Source: Burkholderiaceae bacterium
GTDB lineage: Bacteria > Pseudomonadota > Gammaproteobacteria > Burkholderiales > Burkholderiaceae_C
Assembly: GCA_017992055.1 (NCBI GenBank)
Contig: JAGOPK010000010.1
Span: 108,659-172,658 of the forward strand
Direction: 5' to 3'
Length of the DNA: 64,000 nt
Both the position numbers and the translations under genes were made by a program. The notes below the pieces were generated by a model. The model did no database searches. It saw nothing but the letters and a program-made list of their open reading frames with translations, and had not been told where the DNA came from. Shown here piece after piece: positions 39,234 through 47,754 of this stretch; positions within the stretch are counted from its first letter, which is position 1; each line of letters opens with the position of its first letter.

Positions 39234-42200
39234 ATGGACCCCATTGAGCTGGGGAGGCAGCACGCTCGGCGACTGCACGACGCCGCCGTTAAACGTGGAC
39301 GCAATCCGTGGTCACCATATGAATTTGCTGTCGGCATAGCCAAGGACCTCGGCATCAAAGTCGAAAGCTGCGCTCCAGGTGGCGCGCTCCTCGATGGCGG
39401 ACGCGCCAACTTTGACCCCGACGTCTCCCTCATCGTCCATGAGAAGAATGGGTCGCCCTTCGAACAGGCGTTCCTGGTAGCGCACGAAATCGGACACGCA
39501 CAACTGGGTGACGGCGAAGCAGAGGCTCTGCCCGCGGCGAACATCGACCCGGCTCGTACTTCGGAAGCGGCACCTGTCGGGATGGACCGCGTCGTCGACT
39601 ACAGCCGGCGCCAGCGAAGGGAGGTCCAGATGGACCTCTTTGCGCGTGAACTTCTTCTTCCTCGGCACCTAGTTGTCGATCAGCATCTCGCCCAAAGCCA
39701 AACCTGCTCCGACATTGCCGCGCGCCTTGGGGCCCCGTTCGAGGTCGTCGCGCAGCAGATGCTGGACGCACTGTTGCTCCCTGCCGTTCCGAACGTCGTC
39801 GCGGCGGAACCGGTCGAAATCCCGCTCAACGATAAGCAGAGAACCGCGGCCGAACACCGCGGCGCTGCGTTCTTGCTCCAGGCCGGTCCAGGCACGGGGA
39901 AGACGCGCACGCTTGTGGCCCGCGTTGAAAGCCTGCTCGACGATGGCGTAGACCCCAGGCGCATCCTGCTCTTGACCTTCTCGAACAAGGCCGCCGGAGA
40001 AATGGCCGAGCGGCTTGCGCAGAAGCGCCCACAGCAAGCGGCTGCGCTATTCATTGGCACGTTCCACAGCTTCGGCCTAGACATCCTCAGGCGGTTCAAT
40101 GACCAGTGTGGGCTGCCCGAAGACCCCCGTCTGATGGACCGCACCGAGGCAGTGGAGTTACTCGAAAACGAGTTCCCTCGGCTCGGCCTGAAGCACTACC
40201 GAAATCTATACGACCCCTCGCAGACGGTGGCCGACATCCTCACCGCGGTCTCCCGCGCCAAAGATGAAGTCACTGGCCCCCAGGCTTACCTCGACCTGGC
40301 TCAGGACATGCGCGCGGCGGCGGCCGACCCGGCCGCCCTCGAAGTAGCTGAGAAGGCAGAAGAGGTTGCCAAGGTCTACGCGCTCTACGAGGAGCTCAAG
40401 GCCACCGCTGGGTGCGTCGATTTCGGCGACTTGGTCATGCAGCCGGTGCTCCTCCTAGAGCGTGACGAAGCGGTCAGGACCCTGCTTCAGAGCGACTACG
40501 ACCACATCCTCGTCGATGAGTACCAGGATGTGAATCGAAGCAGCGTGCGGCTGCTCACGGCCCTGAAGCCCACCGGGGAGAACCTGTGGGTAGTTGGGGA
40601 TGCCAAGCAGTCCATCTATCGCTTCCGTGGAGCCTCATCGTTCAACATGGAGCGGTTCGGCAACAAGGACTTCGTTGGAGGGGTCCGCGACAGCCTGGAC
40701 ATCAACTACCGCTCCACATCGGAAATCGTCGGCGCCTTCTCGACATTCGCGACCACCATGAGCGCAGCGGACGGGGCCACGGCGCTCAAAGCCGACCGCG
40801 GCGCCGGTGGCGCAAAGCCAGAAATCATCACGGTCGGTGGTGGCGCACTCGTGACCCCGGCGCTCGTCGACAGCATCGAGAGGTTCCGGACAGCAGGGTT
40901 CCGCTATCGCGACCAGGCGATTCTCTGCAGAGGCAATGACAGGCTGTCCGATACCGCGCAAGAGCTTGAGCGTGCCGGCGTACCCGTCCTGTTCCTTGGC
41001 AGCCTTTTCGAGCGCACCGAGATAAAGGACCTGGTTGCGGTGCTGACGCTCCTCGTGGACAGGCGTGCAATGGGCCTGATTCGCACCGCTTGCTGGCCCG
41101 AGTTCGCGATGACGCTTGAAGACGCAGTGCGCGTGTTTGAGCGCTTGCGCAGTGCAGAAGTTGAGCCTGGAGCATGGCGGCAAGGCGCACCCGACGTCAC
41201 GCCAGGCGGGCAGGCTGCCCTGGCTGCACTTGGGGCCGCGCTGGACGGCTTCACCGCCACTTCCCAGCCTTGGACGGTGCTGGCGACTCTCTTGCTCGAC
41301 CGAACTAGACTGGCGGCGCGCATTGCCTCGTCGTCCAGCGTTCCCGACCAGGCGCAAGGTATTGCCATCTGGCAGTTCATGAACTTCGTGCGGGTCCAGC
41401 CCAACGGCCAAGGTCTCCCGATCCAGCGCTTGGCGGACCGCGTCCGGAGGCTCCTACGCCTGCGCGACGACAGGGACCTCAGGCAACTTCCTGCCGCGGC
41501 CCAGGGTATCGACGCGGTGCGCCTGATGACTATCCATGGGTCAAAGGGCCTCGAGTTCCCTGTCGTCCACATGGTGGGTGTGAATCAGGACTCGATCCCG
41601 GGCGCCATCCGGCCCTCCAAGTGCCCGCCGCCGAACGGCATGGTCACCGGTGGGCAGGGCAGCCCAGACGAAATTGCCCGAGCCGCGCACAACGAGGAAC
41701 AAGAGTGCCTCTTCTACGTGGCAATGTCGCGGGCTAGGGACCGTCTAGCGTTCTACGCCGCCACGGCGAAGTCCAACGGCGCGTCCAGACCGTTGTCCAA
41801 GTTCCTTGAACGAATCGGCGGTATCAAGCCAGAGCAGGTCACGCCATCGACGGTATTGCCGCCGGCCCCGGATGTTGCGCACATACCGGTGAACTTTTCA
41901 GGTACGCCGCGCTTTAGCGCCGAGGCAATTGCCCTGTATGAGGGATGTGGGCGGCGGTTCCTGTACACGCACCTGCTGCAGATCGGCGGCCGCCGACGAG
42001 TGAGCGCCTTCATGTTGATGCATGAGGCCATCCGTGACGTCTATAGGGCGGTCATAGCCCAGGGCGCCATCTCGGCAGGTCAGTGCGACGCGCTGCTTGC
42101 AGAGGCGTTTGTCGCCCATGGACTTCATGACCACGGCTACGTTGAGGAATTCCGTGCCATGGCGTCGTCGATGCTTGGCTACTTCCTCGAGTCACGGGCC

Positions 42201-42617
42201 GGCGCTCTGGCGGAAGCTCCCACCGCGTTGCGAATCATCTTTGACAACCATGAGGTTGAGGTTAGGCCTGACGAGGTTTTGGTGCGCAATGGCGTTCGAA
42301 CGCTGCGTCGGGTTAAGACCGGGCACGCTACCAGCAGTGCAGGGAAGGACGTCGGCGCCGCAGCGTTCGTCCTTGCGGCCCGTGCCGCCTTCCCGGACGC
42401 AATCGTGGAGCTGGTCTATCTGGCCGACGCCGATGCCAGACCGCTGGTGCTGACGGCCAGTCAACTGACCAAAAGTCAGCTCAAGTTGGGCGGCATCCTG
42501 GGCGACATCCGTGCGGGGAACTTCCGAGCGGCGGCGTCAGACATGACGTGCCCCAACTGCCCGGCATTCTTCGTGTGCGGCGCTGTGCCACAAGGGACCT
42601 TGGTGAAGGTCTTCTAA
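39234..42617 (+). CDS. ImmA/IrrE metallopeptidase - UvrD helicase - Fe-S PD-(D/E)XK nuclease fusion
   Basis: This 1127-residue protein has three parts. Residues 1-185 form an ImmA/IrrE-like zinc peptidase with AHEIGH (H84, E85, H88) and a downstream glutamate in REVQMDLFARELLLP. A UvrD/Rep-type SF1 helicase spans about 195-850, with motif I QAGPGTGKTRT (216-226), motif II VDEYQDV, motif III GDAKQSIYRFRG, and motif V TIHGSKGLEFPVV followed by YVAMSRARD. The C-terminus (about 880-1127) looks like a Cas4/AddB-type nuclease: one Cys in YEGCGRRFLY and three in CPNCPAFFVC, a pattern that binds a 4Fe-4S cluster. The catalytic E/D-x-K is atypical (RRVKTG). It starts 2 bp after the preceding stop. Confidence 0.85.
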   Translation: MDPIELGRQHARRLHDAAVKRGRNPWSPYEFAVGIAKDLGIKVESCAPGGALLDGGRANFDPDVSLIVHEKNGSPFEQAFLVAHEIGHAQLGDGEAEALPAANIDPARTSEAAPVGMDRVVDYSRRQRREVQMDLFARELLLPRHLVVDQHLAQSQTCSDIAARLGAPFEVVAQQMLDALLLPAVPNVVAAEPVEIPLNDKQRTAAEHRGAAFLLQAGPGTGKTRTLVARVESLLDDGVDPRRILLLTFSNKAAGEMAERLAQKRPQQAAALFIGTFHSFGLDILRRFNDQCGLPEDPRLMDRTEAVELLENEFPRLGLKHYRNLYDPSQTVADILTAVSRAKDEVTGPQAYLDLAQDMRAAAADPAALEVAEKAEEVAKVYALYEELKATAGCVDFGDLVMQPVLLLERDEAVRTLLQSDYDHILVDEYQDVNRSSVRLLTALKPTGENLWVVGDAKQSIYRFRGASSFNMERFGNKDFVGGVRDSLDINYRSTSEIVGAFSTFATTMSAADGATALKADRGAGGAKPEIITVGGGALVTPALVDSIERFRTAGFRYRDQAILCRGNDRLSDTAQELERAGVPVLFLGSLFERTEIKDLVAVLTLLVDRRAMGLIRTACWPEFAMTLEDAVRVFERLRSAEVEPGAWRQGAPDVTPGGQAALAALGAALDGFTATSQPWTVLATLLLDRTRLAARIASSSSVPDQAQGIAIWQFMNFVRVQPNGQGLPIQRLADRVRRLLRLRDDRDLRQLPAAAQGIDAVRLMTIHGSKGLEFPVVHMVGVNQDSIPGAIRPSKCPPPNGMVTGGQGSPDEIARAAHNEEQECLFYVAMSRARDRLAFYAATAKSNGASRPLSKFLERIGGIKPEQVTPSTVLPPAPDVAHIPVNFSGTPRFSAEAIALYEGCGRRFLYTHLLQIGGRRRVSAFMLMHEAIRDVYRAVIAQGAISAGQCDALLAEAFVAHGLHDHGYVEEFRAMASSMLGYFLESRAGALAEAPTALRIIFDNHEVEVRPDEVLVRNGVRTLRRVKTGHATSSAGKDVGAAAFVLAARAAFPDAIVELVYLADADARPLVLTASQLTKSQLKLGGILGDIRAGNFRAAASDMTCPNCPAFFVCGAVPQGTLVKVF

Positions 42618-42702
42618 AAAAATTTACCGGCGACGTCAGGTCGGTCCGATTGATGGGGTGTAGGGCAGCAATGGAGCTTCCTACAGACCTCACGAGGACT
42701 AT

Positions 42703-43443
42703 ATGAACTACGACGACGTTGGTGATGCGATCCGAGAGGGTCGTGCTTTGAGGGAGGCTTCCGCCTACCGCTTCCGGTTTGCCCTGGAAGGGCTGACCTT
42801 TCGCAACATTGATGTGCCTGACCCGGTTCCCACCGGCCGGCAAATTCTGGCCAGCGCGGGCCTGGACCACCGCGCTGACTACATCCTGTTCGCCTACCTG
42901 GACACGGGTGACTTCGAGGACGTCCGCCTGGACGAGACTTTCGACCTGCGCGGCAAGGGCGCTGAGCGCTTCATCGCGTTCAAGTCCGACCGCGACTTCA
43001 AGTTCTCGATGAACGACCGCCAACTGGCCTGGGGCCGCGCCGAAATCTTGGGCAGTGTCCTTTACGACCTCGCCGACGCCGCGCCGGATGAAGCCGTCTT
43101 TCTGGAAGTTCGCGGCGGTGAAGACCGCCTGATCGACCCGGACGACCGCATCAACCTCGACGCGCCGGGCATCGAGCGCTTCATCACCGCGCCCAAGCCG
43201 GAGACGGGCTACGTCATCTTGGTCAACTCTGAAGAGAAGTCCGTGCCGGACAAGCACGTCACCTTCGAGCAGGTGGTCAAGCTGTACTACCCGAACGCGG
43301 GCAGCGAGACGAACGTCAAGTTCTCGATGACCTATCGCAATGCGGCCTCGCTTCCCCACGCCGGCGAGCTCGGCGAGGGCGGCTCCGTCGAAGTCAAGAA
43401 GCAAGGGACGATCTTCAATGTCACCCGCACTGTTCAGTCTTAA
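42703..43443 (+). CDS. Multi-ubiquitin-like domain protein
   Basis: This 246-residue protein carries three tandem beta-grasp (ubiquitin-like) repeats of the Multi_ubiq type. The approximate spans are 20-93 (YRFRFALEG opening), 97-162 (FKFSMNDRQL opening) and 168-240 (GYVILVNSEEK opening). Each shows the alternating beta, helix, beta pattern. It is placed immediately upstream of a ThiF/E1 gene, as in predicted bacterial ubiquitin-like conjugation loci. The C-terminus is NVTRTVQS, without a Gly-Gly end. It begins 85 bp after the helicase fusion, with GAGG upstream, and its end overlaps the E1-gene start by 26 bp. Confidence 0.85.
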   Translation: MNYDDVGDAIREGRALREASAYRFRFALEGLTFRNIDVPDPVPTGRQILASAGLDHRADYILFAYLDTGDFEDVRLDETFDLRGKGAERFIAFKSDRDFKFSMNDRQLAWGRAEILGSVLYDLADAAPDEAVFLEVRGGEDRLIDPDDRINLDAPGIERFITAPKPETGYVILVNSEEKSVPDKHVTFEQVVKLYYPNAGSETNVKFSMTYRNAASLPHAGELGEGGSVEVKKQGTIFNVTRTVQS

Positions 43444-44599
43444 TCCCGATCTCGCCCGCCTTCGTTCGGAGGGCTACTTCATGCGCATCCAGGGCAGCCT
43501 CCTGGTGATGCTGGAAGTGCCCTACGTCAACGCGCAGGGCGAGGTCCGCTTTGGCACGCTGTCGTCGGCCCTTGACCTGGCCGGCGACCGCACCCGCAAG
43601 CCTGAGACGCACGTCATCAACTGGGACGGCGACTTCCCCTGCAATGCCGACGGCACGCGGCTGCAGGGGATCTCGCATGCGGAGCCGAACACCGACCTTG
43701 GCCACGGGCTCAAGGCACGTTTCAGCTTCTCCAGCAAGCCGAACGAATTGGGCTACCCGGACTACTACGCCAAGATGTCGACCTACGCGACCATCGTGTC
43801 CGGGCCAGCTGCGGTGCTGCAGCCGGGGATCAGCCCGCGCGTGTTCCGTGGCGGCGACGAGGAAGAGGAGGCCCGCGTCTTCCACTACCTCGACACGGCA
43901 TCCAGCCGCGTCGGGATCGGCGCGCTGGCCGCCAAGCTTGAGCAGGAAGTCGTGGCCATCATCGGCCTCGGCGGGACCGGCGGCTACATCCTCGACTTCG
44001 TGGCGAAGACGCCCGTCAAGCAGATTCACCTGTTCGACCCCGACGTCTTCCTGTCGCACAACGCCTTTCGTGCGCCCGGTGCGCCGACCCTGGACGAGCT
44101 GCGGGATGCCCCGATGAAGGTGGACTACCTGAAGGGCATCTACGGGCGCATGCACCGCTTCATCGAGGCACACCCTGTGGAGATGCAGGCGGAGACGCTC
44201 GGCCTGCTGGACGGCATCACCTTCGCCTTCCTCAGCATGGATGCCGGCGAGGAGAAGCGCTCCGTCGTGGCCAAGCTTGAGGCTCTTGGCGTGCCCTTCA
44301 TCGACGTTGGCATGGGCCTGGAACTCACGAACGGCAGCCTCGGTGGCATCCTGCGCGTCACGACGAGCACGCCCAAAAAGCGCGAACACATCCACCAGGG
44401 GCGCATCTCCTTCGCCGGCGGTGGTCGCCAGGACCTGTACGCGTCCAACATTCAGGTGGCCGACCTGAATGCCCTGAACGCGTGCCTAGCAGTGGTGAAG
44501 TGGAAGAAGCTCCGAGGTTTCTACCGCGATCTGGAGAACGAACACCACAGCACGTACACCACCGATGGCGGCATGCTGCTGAATGGAGACCGGACATGA
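43418..44599 (+). CDS. ThiF/E1-like adenylyltransferase with DUF6791-type N-terminal domain
   Basis: This 393-residue protein has an N-terminal domain (about 1-160) resembling the DUF6791 domain, which I take to be E2-like. Conserved-looking elements are INWDGDFPCNADG, FSSKP and LGYPDYYAKMSTY. The E1/ThiF fold begins near 178 with VAIIGLGGTGGYI (nucleotide loop) and continues with LFDPDVFLSHNAFR, the adenylation aspartate and arginine. Only two cysteines are visible, in FPCNADG and NACLAVVKW; the first is the better candidate for a thioester site. E1 enzymes adenylate the C-terminus of a ubiquitin-like protein, here probably the multi-ubiquitin protein encoded upstream. ATG 43418 lies inside the preceding gene's end. 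Confidence 0.82.
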   Translation: MSPALFSLNPDLARLRSEGYFMRIQGSLLVMLEVPYVNAQGEVRFGTLSSALDLAGDRTRKPETHVINWDGDFPCNADGTRLQGISHAEPNTDLGHGLKARFSFSSKPNELGYPDYYAKMSTYATIVSGPAAVLQPGISPRVFRGGDEEEEARVFHYLDTASSRVGIGALAAKLEQEVVAIIGLGGTGGYILDFVAKTPVKQIHLFDPDVFLSHNAFRAPGAPTLDELRDAPMKVDYLKGIYGRMHRFIEAHPVEMQAETLGLLDGITFAFLSMDAGEEKRSVVAKLEALGVPFIDVGMGLELTNGSLGGILRVTTSTPKKREHIHQGRISFAGGGRQDLYASNIQVADLNALNACLAVVKWKKLRGFYRDLENEHHSTYTTDGGMLLNGDRT

Positions 44600-45081
44600 T
44601 GCGTCACCAGACTCTTGAGCATCGCTTCGTCCGCAATGCCCCCCGCGAGCTGGATCCCGGCGTGCTGTACATATCGGTGGAATATGCGACCGCAGTTCAC
44701 TCGTGCTGCTGCGGCTGTGGCGACCGAGTAGTGACGCCGTTTACGCCGACAGACTGGCGCATGACATTCGACGGTGAGTCGGTCTCGCTTGATCCGTCGG
44801 TGGGTAACTGGAACCAGAAGTGCCGGTCCCACTACGTGATACGCCGGAACCGTGTGCTGGAGGCCGGCCCTTGGTCAAACGCCCAGGTCGAAGCAGAGCG
44901 TCGTCGAGACAAGAGGGCTAAAGCCGCCTATTTCGGCAAGACAGCAAACGCCCTGCCCAGCGCAGTTAACCAGGTGGCTGACTATGCGCCCAGCACAGCT
45001 ATGCAAGAGGCCAATCACTCTTCGCAGAGCCTCTGGGCACGGATCAAGTCGTGGATAGCCTTGTCGCGTTCGAGCAGGTGA
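44596..45081 (+). CDS. DUF6527 protein (ubiquitin-like system accessory)
   Basis: This 161-residue protein matches the DUF6527 pattern: a cysteine-rich segment HSCCCGCGDRVV followed by a W and then CRSHYVI, a likely metal-binding arrangement. The family occurs beside E1 and multi-ubiquitin genes. A processing-peptidase or conjugation role has been suggested for DUF6527-type proteins, but it cannot be tested from sequence. The start ATG overlaps the E1 stop (ATGA). A 54-bp gap separates it from the next gene. Confidence 0.75.
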   Translation: MMRHQTLEHRFVRNAPRELDPGVLYISVEYATAVHSCCCGCGDRVVTPFTPTDWRMTFDGESVSLDPSVGNWNQKCRSHYVIRRNRVLEAGPWSNAQVEAERRRDKRAKAAYFGKTANALPSAVNQVADYAPSTAMQEANHSSQSLWARIKSWIALSRSSR

Positions 45082-45135
45082 GCAAGGCGAAATAGAACGC
45101 CTGCATTCGATTTTTGTCATGGGAGCCATATCAGC

Positions 45136-47754
45136 ATGCACGTCACCTTTGGCCTGTTCCTGGACGCCCGCCAGGGCCCATCACCGACGAATTTCTTCAA
45201 CAGCCCTCTTGTTGGCCGGTTGGGCTTTCTCTCCCTGCTGGAGACCTACCTTGGCTTGTCGGCGCCCGAGGCCTCGTTCGCGAAGCGGGTAGCGGTCCAC
45301 TCCGGCCTGCTTCGAGCTCACGACAACGGCTCCCGCTTCTACAGCGAGTCCCTGCAGGTAGACAGCATCGGTACCGCCGCGCGCCTCCTGGCTTGGCGAG
45401 ACGAGTGGCGCCTCGGCGGCTGGGACGGCAGTGCGAAGGCAACGCACCCAGCGCGGATTCAGGAGCTTTCCGCCATCGAGACGGCCGCCGCCGGCAAGCT
45501 CCCGCCCGGGGAGGCCGAGCGTTTGCAGCTGGTAGTGCAAGCCCTGCGCGAGTCTGGCCCTGGCCCCATCAAGTCGGTTCACCTCGTTGACCCGTCCGAA
45601 GACTTCCCTCGCCTCTGGCGGCAAGTGCTCGACCTCCTGCCTGCCGTTGAGGTCCGTCTCCCCGAACCACAAGGCACAGGCCACCTCCGCGAGGTGCAGG
45701 AGCAGGCGCTGGCCGTTCTGGCTGGCCACCCGGCTGGCGACTTGGGCGCACCCGACGGCAGCGTCGTGTTGGCGCGCTCCCTCGCGGCCACAACCGCCGA
45801 GCACTGGCTGAGCGCCCACAACTTGCACGAGCCGGGCGACCGCCTGGTGCTGGCCGAGGACGCCGGAGATGGCCTCGACGTGTCCCTGTGCGCAACTGGC
45901 GGGGTCAACTGTGGGTTCGAACACCCTAGCCAGCTCCGTCCTGCCCTTCAGGCCCTGCCCCTTGCCCTCGAGCTGTGCTGGACGCCCCTCGACATCAACC
46001 GGCTGCTGGACTTCCTCACCCACCCGGTCGGCCCGTTCAGCCGCCGCGCAAGGGGTATCCTCGCCCGCGCTGTGTCCAAGCAACCCGGGATTGGAGGGGA
46101 GGCCTGGACTTCGGCCAAGGCCAAGCTCGCGACGGGAGAGGACGCCAAGGGAGTCGCCGACGAAATTGCCTTCTGGCTGGAATCCGAGCGCTGGACGCGC
46201 AACAGCGGTGTGCCCGTCGACGCACTCATCGCTCGGGTTGACCGATTGAAAGAAGCGATGCGGACGCGCCTCACGGGTGAAACCGCTGACGTTACGAGCT
46301 TTTTGGCTGCGCATCGTCAGTGCGCAGCCGTCCACGACGCGCTGACCGAGCTCGCCAGCCAGGGCCTGGCGACGGTGCTGCCTCGGCAAATTGAGCAGTT
46401 GGTCGCCCACGCCACGCCTGCAGGGGCCACTAACCCCGCCGCGGTTTCGCATGTCGGCTGCATGCGGTCTGCCAGCACCCCGGCCGCCTGTATAGAGGCC
46501 GCCGACGAAGTGGTCTGGTGGATGCCGTCCACCCCCGCCCTACCGTCGCCGCTTCCGTGGTCGCCGTCCGAAGTGGAAGCTCTCACCCAGCTTGGTGTCC
46601 AGCTACGCGACCCGGCACGCGAGCTGGTATCGCTGGCCGCGCAGTGGCTTCGCCCGCTGCTCGCAGCGCGCAAGCGCTTTGTCCTTGTCTGCCCTCCCCC
46701 TGGCGCCGAAGTGCATCCGATTCGCCAACTGCTCAAGAAGCTGCTGCCTGCAATCGAGAGCACCGCTATCGACCTTGATGCGGCGATAGGCTCCACTTTC
46801 ATCGGGTCCACCGCCGCAGCACTGGCACCGCAGCCTTTGCCGACGTCACCTCAACAAGTCCAACTCCCGCAGCCCGTACCGCTTGGTGGCTCCGAGCAGT
46901 CTTTCACCTCGCTCAACGAGCTCTTCAACGACCCTGCGCTTTTCGTGCTGAAGCGAGTGGCGGGCTTGGAGCCAACCTCGGTCCTGACCGTGGAGGAGGA
47001 CAACCGCCTGCTCGGCATCCTTGCGCACCGTGTGTTCGAGAAACTCTTCGAGCATCCCGATGCACTGACCTGGTCGAACCCCGACGCCGTCGCGTGGTTC
47101 CACGCCGAGGCCGACACGCTCCTGCAGACCGAAGGCGCCGTCCTGCTGATGCAGGGCGCGGGCGTCAGCCAGCAGCACTTCCGAAAGGTCTGCGAGGGCG
47201 CCATCTGCAGCCTGCTCGACCATCTGAGGTCGGCCGGGGCAACTCAAGTTCAGACCGAGGTCGCCTTCTCCGGAACCCTGGGTGCAGTACCGCTGGTCGG
47301 CAAGATTGACCTGCTGGTCACGCTCGATGACAAGCGAACCGTCGCCCTCGACATGAAGTGGCGGAGCGACAACTACTACGCCTCGCTGCTTCGCTCCGGC
47401 GAGCACCTGCAACTCGCGCTCTACTCCAGCCTCGTCGAGCAAAAGAACGGGGCCGCACCCGCCGCGCTCGGCTACTTCATCTTGGAGAGCGGCGCGCTCT
47501 ACATCACAGCAGCAGACATCTTCCCGAAGGCGCAGGTCAGGCGGCCGCCAGAAGGGGTAACCGTCGCCACCCTGCTGGACCAGGCGCGTGCGACTTGGAA
47601 CTGGCGCAAGGAGCAACTGGACGCCGGGGTCATCGATGTCGTTCCGGTAGACCCACCAGATGACTTCAACGGGCCCGATGGAACGCTTCCAGTAAAGGGA
47701 CCGAACAGCCGCTTCGACGGCGACCACCTCGTCTTGCTGGGAGGCTGGGAATGA
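45136..47754 (+). CDS. AddB-like PD-(D/E)XK nuclease protein
   Basis: This 872-residue protein has no Walker A motif but ends in a RecB-type nuclease domain (about 605-830). Visible elements are LGILAHRVFEKLF, GKIDLLV, then ALDMKWR (catalytic D...D-x-K) and HLQLALYSSL. The N-terminal 600 residues resemble the degenerate helicase-like body of AddB/RexB-type subunits. The start of the downstream AddA-like gene overlaps its stop (ATGA), the usual arrangement of an addB-addA pair. I see no Fe-S cysteine set. In this operon the pair is probably a specialised relative of AddAB rather than the housekeeping recombination enzyme. Confidence 0.78.
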   Translation: MHVTFGLFLDARQGPSPTNFFNSPLVGRLGFLSLLETYLGLSAPEASFAKRVAVHSGLLRAHDNGSRFYSESLQVDSIGTAARLLAWRDEWRLGGWDGSAKATHPARIQELSAIETAAAGKLPPGEAERLQLVVQALRESGPGPIKSVHLVDPSEDFPRLWRQVLDLLPAVEVRLPEPQGTGHLREVQEQALAVLAGHPAGDLGAPDGSVVLARSLAATTAEHWLSAHNLHEPGDRLVLAEDAGDGLDVSLCATGGVNCGFEHPSQLRPALQALPLALELCWTPLDINRLLDFLTHPVGPFSRRARGILARAVSKQPGIGGEAWTSAKAKLATGEDAKGVADEIAFWLESERWTRNSGVPVDALIARVDRLKEAMRTRLTGETADVTSFLAAHRQCAAVHDALTELASQGLATVLPRQIEQLVAHATPAGATNPAAVSHVGCMRSASTPAACIEAADEVVWWMPSTPALPSPLPWSPSEVEALTQLGVQLRDPARELVSLAAQWLRPLLAARKRFVLVCPPPGAEVHPIRQLLKKLLPAIESTAIDLDAAIGSTFIGSTAAALAPQPLPTSPQQVQLPQPVPLGGSEQSFTSLNELFNDPALFVLKRVAGLEPTSVLTVEEDNRLLGILAHRVFEKLFEHPDALTWSNPDAVAWFHAEADTLLQTEGAVLLMQGAGVSQQHFRKVCEGAICSLLDHLRSAGATQVQTEVAFSGTLGAVPLVGKIDLLVTLDDKRTVALDMKWRSDNYYASLLRSGEHLQLALYSSLVEQKNGAAPAALGYFILESGALYITAADIFPKAQVRRPPEGVTVATLLDQARATWNWRKEQLDAGVIDVVPVDPPDDFNGPDGTLPVKGPNSRFDGDHLVLLGGWE

